DNA from: Marmoricola sp.
Lineage (GTDB): Bacteria; Actinomycetota; Actinomycetes; Propionibacteriales; Nocardioidaceae
Direction: 5' to 3'
Length of the DNA stretch: 64,000 nt
NCBI GenBank assembly: GCA_025964795.1
Contig: JAOPYC010000182.1
Location: forward strand, 1-64,000
Made by a program: the position numbers and the translations under genes
Shown: positions 8,385 through 17,145 of the stretch, one piece after another
Position numbering within the stretch: the stretch's first letter is position 1
Layout of the letters: the number at the start of each line of letters is the position of its first letter
Notes under the pieces: generated by a model
Seen by the model: the letters and a program-made list of their open reading frames with translations, nothing else
Told to the model about the DNA's origin: nothing
The model's database searches: none

Positions 8385-9522
8385 GTGCAATCACCTCGAT
8401 GAGCTCGCTGTAGGTCGCCAGCGAGTGGCCGGCGACGAAGTCGTCAACAAACGGGAGCACTGCGATCATCCCCTGCTGGACGGGTTCGTAGCCGATCTTG
8501 CCCCGGTGCGGGTTGACCCAGACCACGCGGTGGGCCATGCCGTGCAGCCGACGCATCTGCTCGGCCAGCACCGCCGTGTCGCCGCGCTCCCAGCCGTCGC
8601 TGAACACCACCACCACCGCTCCCCTCGCTGCGCCGCGCTGCCCCGAGCGCGACATGAACCTCTCCATGGTCTCTCCGAGCCGGGTGCCGCCCGACCAGTC
8701 CGGTATCTCGCGTCCGGCGGCGACGATCGCGCGCTCGACGTCGTGGAGGTCCAGCGACCGGGTGACCCGGGTGAGCCGGGTGCCCACGGTGAAGGTCTCG
8801 ACCCGCCCTCCCTGGGCAGCCATCGCCTGCGACATCCGGTGGGCGAGGCGGAGCAGCACCTCGGCGTACCCGCTCATCGAGCCGGACACGTCGAGCAGGA
8901 GCAGGGCCCGGCGCGGGCGGCGGGATCGACGCCGCCACTCCACCTCGGCCGGCTCCCCCATCCTGCGCAGGCTGGCGCGCAGGGTCCGCGAGGCGTCGAT
9001 GCGACCGCGACGCCACGGGTCGTGCCGGGCCACCCGGCGAACGGGCCAGCGCGGGCGGAGGCCGCCCAGCAGGGCGTTCAGCCGCTGCCTCTCCGCGACG
9101 GACAACCCGGCGACGTCGCGCTCGCGGAGGAGATCGGCATCGCTGGCCCGTGCCCGCACGGCTTCGTCGTCGGTGGGGCCGTCGCCCTCGTCCCCGGCGT
9201 CGTCGGCGAGCGGCAGGTCGGTGAACGACGGGGTCATCGCCGAGCCACGGCGTTCGCGCGGCAGACCCTCCGCGGCGTTGAAGTAGGCCGCGTGGACGTC
9301 GTCGTAGCGGACCAGGTCCTCCGGCGAGGCGCAGAGCGTGGCCCGCCCCGCGTCGTACGTCGCCCGGTGGTCGTGCAGCCCGACCAGGCTCACCGCGGTG
9401 AGGTAGCCGTGCGTGCGGTCCTGGGTGACGGGGACTCCCGCAGCGCGCAACGCGCGCGTGAAACCGACCAGGATCTCGTCGGCGTCGCGGACGGTCGGGG
9501 CCGGTGCCTGCGGCAGGCTCAT
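8377..9522 (-). CDS. coxE: CoxE-like VWA domain protein
   Basis: A 381-residue protein with a variable N-terminal half and a C-terminal von Willebrand A domain. The metal-ion-dependent adhesion site DVSGSMS starts at D211, and VVFSDGWERGD is a later part of the same site. In the CO dehydrogenase model CoxE works with the MoxR-type ATPase CoxD to build the [CuSMoO2] active site. Here the enzyme is form II and may not carry copper, so the role may be general maturation. It overlaps coxD by 4 bp upstream and the XdhC-like gene downstream, so it is translationally coupled on both sides. Confidence 0.88.
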   Translation of the reverse strand: MSLPQAPAPTVRDADEILVGFTRALRAAGVPVTQDRTHGYLTAVSLVGLHDHRATYDAGRATLCASPEDLVRYDDVHAAYFNAAEGLPRERRGSAMTPSFTDLPLADDAGDEGDGPTDDEAVRARASDADLLRERDVAGLSVAERQRLNALLGGLRPRWPVRRVARHDPWRRGRIDASRTLRASLRRMGEPAEVEWRRRSRRPRRALLLLDVSGSMSGYAEVLLRLAHRMSQAMAAQGGRVETFTVGTRLTRVTRSLDLHDVERAIVAAGREIPDWSGGTRLGETMERFMSRSGQRGAARGAVVVVFSDGWERGDTAVLAEQMRRLHGMAHRVVWVNPHRGKIGYEPVQQGMIAVLPFVDDFVAGHSLATYSELIEVIARA

Positions 9523-10409
9523 GACCGGAGCAGCTGGTCGAGCGCCTGCTGCACCTTCTGGCCGTCCTCGCGGTACTTCACCAGGGCCCCCAGCGTGCGC
9601 GCCGCCGACTCGAGATCGAGCGTGGAGGTGCCGAGGTGATGCAGCGCCCGTGCCCAGTCGATGGTCTCGGCGACGCCGGGGGGCTTCTGCAGGCCGGCAC
9701 CCCGCAGCTGTTGGACGACCTCCACGACCTGGCGGGTCAGCTCGGCCGACACCTCAGGCGCCCGGGACCGGAGGATCTCGACCTCGCGCTCCAGGCCCGG
9801 GTGGTCGATCCAGTGGTAGAGGCACCGGCGCTTCAGGGCGTCGTGCAGGTCGCGGGTGCGGTTCGAGGTGAGCACCACGACGGGCGGCGTGGCCGCGGCC
9901 ACGGTGCCGAGCTCCGGGATGCTCACCTGGTAGGTCGAGAGCACCTCGAGCAGGAACGCCTCGAACTCGTCGTCGGCCCGGTCGATCTCGTCGACCAGCA
10001 GGACGGCGGGGCTGCGCTGGAGCGCGGCGAGGACCGGGCGGGCCAGGAGGAAGCGCTCGTCGTAGAGCGACTTCTCCGCCTCCGGCAGGAGCGCGGGATC
10101 GACTCGGCCCGTGGCCTCGAGGGCCCGCAGGTGCAGGATCTGGCGGGGGAAGTCCCAGTCGTAGAGGGCCTGGGTGGCGTCGATCCCCTCGTAGCACTGG
10201 AGCCGCACCAGCGGCAGGTCGAACGAGGAGGCGATCGCCTCGGCCAGCGCGGTCTTGCCCGTGCCGGGCTCGCCCTCCACGAGCAGCGGCCGCTGCATCC
10301 TCATCGCCAGGAACGTCACCGTCGCGAGAGCCGGGTCGGACAGGTAGCCGGTCGTCCGCAGCCGGTCGCCGACCTCGTCGGGGCTGGCCGGGTCCGGTGG
10401 TGAGGTCAT
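9519..10409 (-). CDS. coxD: CoxD-like MoxR-family AAA+ ATPase
   Basis: A 296-residue AAA+ ATPase of the MoxR group. Walker A is GEPGTGKT (46-53), Walker B LLVDEID (D140, E141), and the sensor region TSNRTRDLHDALKRRC follows. CoxD acts as a chaperone-like ATPase in molybdenum enzyme maturation together with CoxE. The ATG at 10409 was chosen because TATGGT (10417-10422) lies exactly 7 nt upstream, making a leaderless transcript likely; an in-frame ATG at 10421 would fall inside that hexamer. It is the first gene of the coxD-coxE-xdhC unit and is divergent from the SGNH hydrolase gene. Confidence 0.9.
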   Translation of the reverse strand: MTSPPDPASPDEVGDRLRTTGYLSDPALATVTFLAMRMQRPLLVEGEPGTGKTALAEAIASSFDLPLVRLQCYEGIDATQALYDWDFPRQILHLRALEATGRVDPALLPEAEKSLYDERFLLARPVLAALQRSPAVLLVDEIDRADDEFEAFLLEVLSTYQVSIPELGTVAAATPPVVVLTSNRTRDLHDALKRRCLYHWIDHPGLEREVEILRSRAPEVSAELTRQVVEVVQQLRGAGLQKPPGVAETIDWARALHHLGTSTLDLESAARTLGALVKYREDGQKVQQALDQLLRS

Positions 10410-10581
10410 GGGGGCCACCATACGAACAGCAGCGTTGGTCGGACGTTGGTTCTCGGCACTGCAGCCCGGCTGACAGAATGGGAGCAGGCGATCCCAGACC
10501 ACGGTCGTCGGCGACCTGGCGCGCCGCCCCCATCGGTCTGTCGGCCGATGACAGGTGTTCCCAACCGGTAGGAGTGGCCCC

Positions 10582-11385
10582 GTGACCGAGGTCGACAGCG
10601 GCGTGCCGACGGGGTCGGACGCGGCGAGAGCGCCGGCGTACGCCCGGTTCGTGGCCATCGGCGACTCGTGGACCGAGGGTCTCGGCGACCCCGATCCGAC
10701 CCGGCCCAACGGTCTGCGTGGCTGGGCGGACCGCGTCGCCGAGGAATTGTCGACCCGGCGTGAGGACTTCGGCTACGCGAACTTCGCGATCCGTGGACGC
10801 ACGGTCGCCGAGATCCTCGACGAGCAGCTGGCACCGGCCCTGGCCCTGGAGCCCGACCTGATCACCATCCAGGGGGGCGGCAACGACTTCCTGCACGCGA
10901 GCCTCGACATCGACGAGCTCGTGGAGGCGATCGACGGTGCCGTCGCGCAGGCGGTCGCCGCCGGGTCCGAGGTCGTGCTGTTCACCCACGGTGTCGCGGC
11001 CTCGGGCCCCTTCCGGGCGCTGCGGGGACGCATCGCCATCTTCAACGAGCTCATCCGGGAAGTGGTCGACGCCCACGGCGTCGTGCTCGTCGACAACTGG
11101 CGGATCCGGGAGTCGCGGGACCCGAGCTACTGGGACGTCGACCGCGTGCACCTGTCGCCGGCCGGCCACCACCACGCCGCGATCCACGTGCTGGACGCCC
11201 TGGGGATCGGCCACGACCTCCAGCCGGTGCCCCTGCCCGAGGCGATGGCGGCGGGCACCAACCGGCTGCTCGCGGAGCTGGCCTGGGCCCGGACCTTCGC
11301 GGGGCCCTGGGTCTATCGCCGGCTCCGGGGACGCTCGATGGGTGACGGCATCTCGGCCAAGCGGCCCACCCTGGCGCCGATCTGA
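10582..11385 (+). CDS. SGNH/GDSL-family hydrolase
   Basis: A 267-residue esterase-like protein without a signal peptide, so probably cytoplasmic. The block I motif FVAIGDSWTEG places the nucleophile at Ser29; block III is IQGGGNDF, and the Asp/His pair is in DVDRVHLSPAGHH. Family members hydrolyse esters of small acids, lipids or sugars; the substrate cannot be read from the sequence. The GTG start at 10582 was chosen over an in-frame ATG at 10555 because GGTAGGAG (10567-10574) ends 7 bases before it, and because the conserved domain begins soon after. It is divergent from coxD. Confidence 0.85.
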   Translation: MTEVDSGVPTGSDAARAPAYARFVAIGDSWTEGLGDPDPTRPNGLRGWADRVAEELSTRREDFGYANFAIRGRTVAEILDEQLAPALALEPDLITIQGGGNDFLHASLDIDELVEAIDGAVAQAVAAGSEVVLFTHGVAASGPFRALRGRIAIFNELIREVVDAHGVVLVDNWRIRESRDPSYWDVDRVHLSPAGHHHAAIHVLDALGIGHDLQPVPLPEAMAAGTNRLLAELAWARTFAGPWVYRRLRGRSMGDGISAKRPTLAPI

Positions 11386-11503
11386 CGTCGACCAGGAAGT
11401 GCGCCAGCCGCCTGCGTGCTCGCGCCCGCGACCCGGACGTACGACGATGAGGTCTCCTCCCGCGACCGTGCCGAGCACCTCCGCGTGACCCCGAAGGAGC
11501 GCC

Positions 11504-12091
11504 ATGTACATCCAGCCCGAGCAGCAGCCCGGCACCGAGGACCAGGTCACCGACTGGTACGAGGGACAGGAGAAGGCGTGGGGCTACTTCCCCAACTACG
11601 CGCCCCTGTTCGCCAGCCGACCTGACCTCGCGGCGGCGTGGACCAACCTCAACCTGACCGTCCGCGGTGGCATGGACCGTCGCCGCTTCGAGCTCGCGAC
11701 CATCGCCGCCGCCCGCGCCCGCCGGAACACCTACTGCCTGGCCGCGCACTCGAAGTTCCTGCGGGACGTCTGCGGCGACGAGGACAGCATGGTCGCGCTG
11801 GCCTCGCACCCGGACGGCTCCGACCTCGACCCGGTCGACCAGGCGATCGTCCTCTTCGCCGGCAAGGTCGCGGTCGACCCCGCCGGCATCGACGCCGACG
11901 ACGTGAACGTGCTGCACCAGCGCGGTCTGACCGACGCCGAGATCGCCGACGTGACCTTTGCCGTCGCCGCGCGGTGCTTCTTCGCGACGGTGCTCGACGC
12001 CGGTGGGGTCGAGGCCGACGCCCAGCTCGGCGCCGAGTTCGCACCCGAGATCCGTGACGAGCTCACGGTCGGGCGACCGTTCGCCGGCTAG
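11504..12091 (+). CDS. AhpD-like (carboxymuconolactone decarboxylase fold) protein
   Basis: A 195-residue all-helical protein of the AhpD/CMD superfamily. The segment FELATIAAARARRNTYCLAAH aligns with the AhpD core, but only the second cysteine (C78) and H82 of the CxxCHxxxH redox site remain; the first cysteine is replaced (Asn75). It may therefore act as a peroxidase with a different mechanism or have another role. AAGGAG lies 6 bases before the ATG. The gene ends at TAG 12089-12091, and its stop overlaps the stop of the convergent sigma-factor gene in the palindrome CTAG (12088-12091). Confidence 0.82.
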   Translation: MYIQPEQQPGTEDQVTDWYEGQEKAWGYFPNYAPLFASRPDLAAAWTNLNLTVRGGMDRRRFELATIAAARARRNTYCLAAHSKFLRDVCGDEDSMVALASHPDGSDLDPVDQAIVLFAGKVAVDPAGIDADDVNVLHQRGLTDAEIADVTFAVAARCFFATVLDAGGVEADAQLGAEFAPEIRDELTVGRPFAG

Positions 12092-13230
12092 CGGTTCCGC
12101 AGCCGCGCGGCCCGCTTGGTGAGGTGGTCACGCTCCGCGCTGTTCGTCGTACGCCGAGCCGCACGCAGGTAGAGCCGGGTCGCCTCGTCGAGGTCTCCGG
12201 CGCGCTCGTGCAGATGGGCCCGGACCGCATCGACGCGATAGTGGTCGCCCAACGCGCCGTACAGCTCGTCGACCGCGCGCAACCCGACCATCGGCCCGTC
12301 GACCTCACAGACCACGACGGCGCGGCTCAGGGCGGCCATCGGGTTGTCGGTGAGCGCGACCAGGTCGTCGTACCACGCGAGGATCTGGGGCCAGTCGGTC
12401 TCCGCGGCGGTCGGCGCGTCGTCGTGGAGGGCTGCGATGGCGGCCTGCACCTGGTACTCCCCGGGCTTCTCGTGTGCCAGCGCCACGTGCAGGATCCCCA
12501 CTCCTTCGGTGATCTCCTCGACGCGCCACAGCGAGCGGTCCTGCTCGTCCAGCGGCACGATCGCGTCGTGCTCGTCGCGCCGGGCCTCCCGCCGGGCGTG
12601 GTGCAGCAGCATCAACGCGAGCAGGCCGGCGATCTCCGGCTCGTCGGACTCGCGCAGCAGCCCGCGGGCGAGCCGGATCGCCTCGGCCTCCAGATCGACC
12701 CGGCCGCCGTAGCCGGCGTTGAAGACCAGGTAGAGCACCCGCAGCACCACGGCGATGTCCCCGGTGGAGAAGGGCTGCCCGGCGACGGTGCGCTTGGCGC
12801 GGGAGATCCGCTGCGCCATGGTCGCCTCGGGGACCAGGAACGCGTCCGCGATCTCCCGGGTCGTGAGCCCGCCGACGGCGCGCAGCGTCAGCGCGACCGC
12901 GGAGGTGGGGCTGAGCGCCGGGTGGCAGCACAGGAACATCAGCAGCAGGGTGTCGTCGCCGGTCTCGGTCGGCCCCGGCACCGGCTCGAGGGCGTCGGAC
13001 TCCTCCCGACGCCGGCGGGCCACCTCGGACCGGTGGGCGTCGACGAGCTTGCGCTGCGAGACGGTGACCAGCCAGCCCTTCGGCTCCGTCGGCGTCTGGG
13101 TGGGCCACACCCGGTGCGCCTCGATCAGCGCCTCCTGGACGGCGTCCTCGGCCGCCGCGAAGTCGTTCCCGCGGCGGACGAGGACACCGAGCACCTGCGG
13201 GGCGAGCTCCCGCAGCAGCGCCTCCATCAT
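12088..13230 (-). CDS. ECF sigma factor with C-terminal extension (ECF42-like)
   Basis: A 380-residue sigma factor. Region 2 (about 20-85; RRGNDFAAAEDAVQEALIEA) and region 4 (about 120-180; LTTREIADAFLVPEATMAQRISR) are followed by a 200-residue C-terminal domain with TPR-like helices (the DUF6596/SigJ-like extension: LYLVFNAGY, LDEQDRSLW, NPMAALSRAVV). This composition, and the gene directly upstream coding for a YCII/DGPF protein, define the ECF42 group. These sigma factors have no membrane anti-sigma; the extension is thought to control activity. ATG at 13230 overlaps the YCII stop (ATGA). Confidence 0.9.
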   Translation of the reverse strand: MMEALLRELAPQVLGVLVRRGNDFAAAEDAVQEALIEAHRVWPTQTPTEPKGWLVTVSQRKLVDAHRSEVARRRREESDALEPVPGPTETGDDTLLLMFLCCHPALSPTSAVALTLRAVGGLTTREIADAFLVPEATMAQRISRAKRTVAGQPFSTGDIAVVLRVLYLVFNAGYGGRVDLEAEAIRLARGLLRESDEPEIAGLLALMLLHHARREARRDEHDAIVPLDEQDRSLWRVEEITEGVGILHVALAHEKPGEYQVQAAIAALHDDAPTAAETDWPQILAWYDDLVALTDNPMAALSRAVVVCEVDGPMVGLRAVDELYGALGDHYRVDAVRAHLHERAGDLDEATRLYLRAARRTTNSAERDHLTKRAARLRNR

Positions 13231-13634
13231 TCGTCGGCCGGTGCGTCCTCCATCACCGGCCGCACCTCGAGCCACTCGTGGATCGGCTCGCCCTTCTGGC
13301 CCGGCGCCGACGAGACGAACGCGGCCACCTCGTGGGCGCGGGCCTCGGACTCGACGTCGATCAGGAACCAGCCGGCGATCAGCTCCTTGGTCTCCGGGAA
13401 CGGACCGTCCTTGACGACCGGCGCAGCGTCGGGACCGCCGTACTGCACCCAGGCGCCCTCCTGGCTGAGCGCCTGCGCGTCGACGAACTCCCCGTTCTCA
13501 CGGAGGATCCGCGCGACCTCGCGCTGGAACGCGATGTGGGCGTCGATCTCCTCCGGCGTCCACTGGTCCATCGGCGCGAAGCTCGGGGCCTCGGGGCCAC
13601 CGCTGTAGTGCTTGAGCAACAGGTACTTCGGCAT
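13227..13634 (-). CDS. YCII/DGPF-domain protein partnered with ECF sigma factor
   Basis: A 135-residue YCII-related (DGPF) protein: MPKYLLLKHYSGG at the start, KDGPFPETKELIAGWFLIDVES in the middle and EVRPVMED at the end. DGPF proteins are the usual genomic partners of ECF42 sigma factors; their biochemical role is not settled. GAGGAGT about 6 bases before the ATG supports the start at 13634. The stop overlaps the sigma-factor start, so the two are one operon. The family regularly co-occurs in this order, which makes both calls stronger. Confidence 0.88.
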   Translation of the reverse strand: MPKYLLLKHYSGGPEAPSFAPMDQWTPEEIDAHIAFQREVARILRENGEFVDAQALSQEGAWVQYGGPDAAPVVKDGPFPETKELIAGWFLIDVESEARAHEVAAFVSSAPGQKGEPIHEWLEVRPVMEDAPADE

Positions 13635-13816
13635 CTCTGACTCCTCGTGTCCGGGGCGGCTGAGTGCCACCCTCACCCCTGGGACGGAGCCGGTCCACCC
13701 TCCTCGACATCGGCTGCGGAAGAATTCGTCGTACCGCTCGCCGACGCCGTGGCCGGCTGGCTCGCCGCGGACTGGCCGTGGACCCGCGTAGCCCCTGCGG
13801 CCGCTGAGGCGGCTCC

Positions 13817-14287
13817 TCACTCGGGGAGGTGTGACGAGGCCGGCATCCGCTCTCCCAGGGCCGCGCGCGACGGCGGCGCCTCGAAGGGGTCGGCGAAGAA
13901 CTGGGTCTCGTGGGCGACCAGACCGCCCGAGAGCTCCATGATGCTCACCGTGTGCGAGGGCACACCGTCGTAGGTGATCACGCACTCGCTCACCCAGAGG
14001 TCGCCGCTGCCGCTGATCCGCCGTACGGCGAAATGCCGGTCCGCCGGATGGCCGCCGCGCTGGGCCGCGATCGTCGCGCGGCCGCGGAACCGCTCGCCCG
14101 ACTGCGGGTAGTCCAGGACGGCGTCCTCCGCGTAGAGCGCGTGCTCGGCAGCGATGTCGCCCCGCTCCGACGCCGACCAGTGCTCGCCGATCATGGCCCG
14201 GACCCGAGAGTCGTCCGACGTCTCCAGGCTCGGCTCGACGGCGTCGGCGAGGTCCGAGGGGGAGGTGTCGAAGGCGGGGCTGACCAC
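13817..14287 (-). CDS. SnoaL/NTF2-like nuclear transport factor 2 fold protein
   Basis: About 156 residues. Residues 25-140 fit the SnoaL-like NTF2 fold (HWSASERGDIAAEHALYAEDAVLDYPQSGERFRG, and the ending VAHETQFFADPFEAP, a common tail in this family). Such proteins are small cone-shaped enzymes or ligand-binding proteins; no specific function can be given. I chose GTG at 14287 because TATCGT stands 6 bases upstream; a shorter start at Met (about residue 31) is possible. It is divergent from the GcvT-like gene, sharing a 63-bp promoter region. Confidence 0.75.
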   Translation of the reverse strand: MVSPAFDTSPSDLADAVEPSLETSDDSRVRAMIGEHWSASERGDIAAEHALYAEDAVLDYPQSGERFRGRATIAAQRGGHPADRHFAVRRISGSGDLWVSECVITYDGVPSHTVSIMELSGGLVAHETQFFADPFEAPPSRAALGERMPASSHLPE

Positions 14288-14350
14288 TCCCTCACGATAC
14301 GACCGCCGGGCGGTCCGAGGTCGGCCTGCGGCAACGCTACGGTGTCTGGG
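14288..14350. promoter_or_regulatory. Divergent leaderless promoters (SnoaL-like / GcvT-like)
   Basis: The 63-bp gap carries a minus-strand TATCGT 6 nt before the GTG at 14287 and a plus-strand TACGGT (14338-14343) 7 nt before the GTG at 14351. Neither gene has a usable Shine-Dalgarno between its hexamer and start, so both transcripts are probably leaderless. Confidence 0.55.
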
Positions 14351-15562
14351 GTGATCAGGACGACGCCGTTCCACCCACGGCTGAGCGAGCTCAACACGCA
14401 GGGTCTCTACACGCACTGGCAGGGACATCTCTCCGCCCTGCGCTACACGAGCGCGCCGAAGCACGAGTACTTCGCGGTCCGCAACTCGGTCGGGGTCTTC
14501 GACACCTCGCCGCTGTTCAAGTACCGCATCCACGGCCCCGACGCCGAGCGCTTGCTCGCCGGTGTGCTGGTGCGCGAGATCCGCACCTGCCGGCCGGGAC
14601 AGGCGCAGTACACGCTGTGGTGCGACGACCGCGGCTTCGTCATGGAGGACGGCGTCGTCTTCCGGCACTCGGCGACGGACTTCCTGCTCACCGCGGCGCG
14701 CCCGTCGCTGGGCTGGTTCGCCGACCTTGCCCGCCGTCTCGACGTGACGCTCGAGGACGTCTCGGACGAGCACGGGATCCTCGCCGTTCAAGGGCCTCGG
14801 TCGCGCGCGGTGCTGGCGTCCCTGGTGCCGGAGGCGGCGACGCTGGGCTACATGGAGCACGCCCAGGCCAAGCTCGCCTCCTCGCCGGTGACCCTGTCGC
14901 GGACCGGCTACACCGGCGACCTCGGGTTCGAGATCATCGTGGAGTCCGGCCACGCGCTCGACGTGCTCGACGCCGTCCTCGTGGCCGGAGCCGGTCACGG
15001 GCTGCGTCCCTTCGGTGAGGAGGCCCTGATGATGCTGCGGATCGAGGCCGGGCTGCCGCTCATCGACGTGGAGTGGCGCAACAGCCGGCTCGCGTTCACC
15101 GACGCCGAGCGAGTGACGCCCCAGGAGCTGGGGATGGGTTGGATGCTGCGCGGGGTCCGCGACAGCGACCGGCGCTTCGTCGGCCGCGACGCCATCGTCG
15201 AGGAGCTGGCCGGCGGCACGTCGCGCTGGGCGAGCGTCGGCATCGTCGTAGACTGGGACCACTGGGACCGGCTGCACCGCGAGGCCGGCCTGCTGCCACC
15301 CAAGGACGAGCACCCTCTGTCCTACGAGTCCCTGCTGTACGACGAGCCGGCCGGCGGCTCCCAGGTCGGCTACGTCACCAGCTTCGTCTACTCCCCTGTG
15401 CTGCAGCGGCACGTCGGGCTGGCGCGCGTCCGTCCCGAGCTCGCCGCCGCGGACTCTCCCGTACACCTGGAGCTCGCGATCTCGCACCAGACCACGCGAG
15501 TCCTGGCGCGCGCCGCGAAGCTGCCCCTGTTCAACCCCGCGAGGAAGACGGCGACCCCATGA
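14351..15562 (+). CDS. GcvT-like aminomethyltransferase family protein
   Basis: A 403-residue protein of the folate-binding GcvT fold: TSPLFKYRIHGPDAERLL at about 45-65, GQAQYTLWCDDRGFVMEDGVV, SRTGYTGDLGFEI and GHGLRPFGEEALMMLRIEAGLPL are typical of aminomethyltransferases and related demethylases. It is not the housekeeping glycine cleavage T protein, because no gcvH or gcvP is near and the C-terminal half diverges. A role in one-carbon transfer to tetrahydrofolate from a methylated amine or sulfur compound is likely. It overlaps the downstream FAD oxidoreductase by 4 bp (ATGA), so the two probably act on the same substrate. Confidence 0.8.
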   Translation: MIRTTPFHPRLSELNTQGLYTHWQGHLSALRYTSAPKHEYFAVRNSVGVFDTSPLFKYRIHGPDAERLLAGVLVREIRTCRPGQAQYTLWCDDRGFVMEDGVVFRHSATDFLLTAARPSLGWFADLARRLDVTLEDVSDEHGILAVQGPRSRAVLASLVPEAATLGYMEHAQAKLASSPVTLSRTGYTGDLGFEIIVESGHALDVLDAVLVAGAGHGLRPFGEEALMMLRIEAGLPLIDVEWRNSRLAFTDAERVTPQELGMGWMLRGVRDSDRRFVGRDAIVEELAGGTSRWASVGIVVDWDHWDRLHREAGLLPPKDEHPLSYESLLYDEPAGGSQVGYVTSFVYSPVLQRHVGLARVRPELAAADSPVHLELAISHQTTRVLARAAKLPLFNPARKTATP

Positions 15563-17145
15563 GCCCCGAGCCCTACGACGCGATCGTCGTCGGCGGAGGC
15601 CACAACGGCCTCGTCCACGCCGGCTACCTGGCCAAGGCCGGCCTGCGGACGCTGGTCCTCGAGCAGCGACACCTGGTCGGCGGCGCCGCGATCACCGAGG
15701 AGGTCGTCCCGGGGTTCTCGTTCACGACGTTCTCCTACGCGCTGAGCCTGCTGCGGCCCGAGATCATCCAGGAGCTCGACCTCGTCAGGCACGGGTTCAT
15801 GCCGCTGATGATGCCGTCCTCGTTCCACCCGACCGGGGACGGTGACTACCTGCTGCTCGGCGACGACCACGGCCAGAACCTGCAGGAGATCCGACGGCAC
15901 TCGCCGCACGACGCGGACGCCTACGACCGCTACCACCACGACCTCGACCGGGTCGTGCAGGCCGTGCAGCCGCTGTTCGACAATCCCCCGCCGAACATCT
16001 TCGGCAAGGACCCCGAGGACCAGGCCGACGTGAAGTGGCTGCTCGACCACCTCGGCGGCGTCGAGCAGAAGGTGATGCACGACGTCGTACGCCTGCTCAC
16101 GGGGAGTGCCTCGGACTGGCTCGAGGACTACTTCCAGCACGAGGCCGTGAAGGGCTTCCACGCCTCCTCCAGCATCATCGGGTCCAAGGTCGGCCCGATG
16201 TCGCCGGGCTCGGGGCTGGTGCTGCTGTTCCACAAGATGGGCGAGCACGACGGCCACCTCGGGTCGTGGGCCTTCCACAAGGGCGGCAACGGCGGGTTCA
16301 CCCAGGTGCTGGGGCGAGCGGCGGAGGCGTACGGCGCGGAGATCCGCCTCGGCTCGAAGGTGAGCTCCGTCCTCATCCAGGAGGGTCGCACCGTCGGCGT
16401 GGTCCTCGAGGACGGCACCGAGTTCCGCGCGCCCGTGGTGGTGTCCGCGCTGGATCCCCGGCGTACGTTCCTCGATCTCGTCGACCCCCGCGAGCTCCCG
16501 GCCGACCTGGTCGACAACGTCGAGCGAATGCGGTTCCGCGGTGTCTCCGCGAAGGTGAACTTCGCCCTGGACGGCCTGCCGGTGTTCCCTGCGCTTCCCG
16601 AGACAGTCGACCACTACGGCGGGTTCCTCAACATCGGCCCGACCATCGAGTACGTCGAGCGGGCCTTCGACGCGGCGAAGTACGGCTGGTACAGCGAGCG
16701 GCCCTTCATCGACGCGGCGATCCAGTCGGTCGTCGACCCGGACATGGCTCCCCCCGGCAAGCACGTGATGTCGTGCTTCGTGCAGTACGCGCCGTACGAG
16801 CTCCGCGGCAGCGACTGGGAGACCGAGCGGGAGAGCTTCGGCGACAAGGCGCAGGCCGTCCTCGAGTCGCACTTCCCCGGCTTCGGCGACCTGGTGCTGC
16901 ACCGCGAGGTGGTCACCCCGGTCGACATCGAGCGCGTCACCGGGCTCACCGAGGGCAACATCTTCGCCGGCGAGTTCCTGGCCCCGCAGATGTACTTCTT
17001 CCGCCCCGCTCCGGGCTGGAGCCAGTACGCCACCCCGATCCACGGCTACTACCAGTGCGGTTCGGGCACCCACCCCGGCGGCTGCGTCATCGGCTCCCCC
17101 GGCAAGCTCGCCAGCCAGCGGGTGCTCAGGGACCTGAGGCAGTAG
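15559..17145 (+). CDS. FAD-dependent oxidoreductase, phytoene dehydrogenase-like (PYROXD2-like)
   Basis: A 528-residue flavoprotein. The dinucleotide-binding GGGHNG motif is at about residues 12-17 and is followed by the acidic end of the second strand (VLEQ) and GGAAITEE. The C-terminus has the flavin-contacting region GYYQCGSGTHPGGCVIG. The overall size and motifs match the COG1233 group (phytoene desaturase-like and PYROXD2). Carotenoid synthesis is unlikely, since no crtB or crtE is near. It is co-translated with the GcvT-like protein, which suggests oxidative demethylation or ring oxidation feeding the folate pool; that is inference. Confidence 0.8.
   Translation: MSPEPYDAIVVGGGHNGLVHAGYLAKAGLRTLVLEQRHLVGGAAITEEVVPGFSFTTFSYALSLLRPEIIQELDLVRHGFMPLMMPSSFHPTGDGDYLLLGDDHGQNLQEIRRHSPHDADAYDRYHHDLDRVVQAVQPLFDNPPPNIFGKDPEDQADVKWLLDHLGGVEQKVMHDVVRLLTGSASDWLEDYFQHEAVKGFHASSSIIGSKVGPMSPGSGLVLLFHKMGEHDGHLGSWAFHKGGNGGFTQVLGRAAEAYGAEIRLGSKVSSVLIQEGRTVGVVLEDGTEFRAPVVVSALDPRRTFLDLVDPRELPADLVDNVERMRFRGVSAKVNFALDGLPVFPALPETVDHYGGFLNIGPTIEYVERAFDAAKYGWYSERPFIDAAIQSVVDPDMAPPGKHVMSCFVQYAPYELRGSDWETERESFGDKAQAVLESHFPGFGDLVLHREVVTPVDIERVTGLTEGNIFAGEFLAPQMYFFRPAPGWSQYATPIHGYYQCGSGTHPGGCVIGSPGKLASQRVLRDLRQ

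Noticed and set aside
15559-17145. Carotenoid desaturase
   Set aside because: The fold is phytoene dehydrogenase-like, but no other carotenoid genes are near and the partner is a GcvT-like protein.
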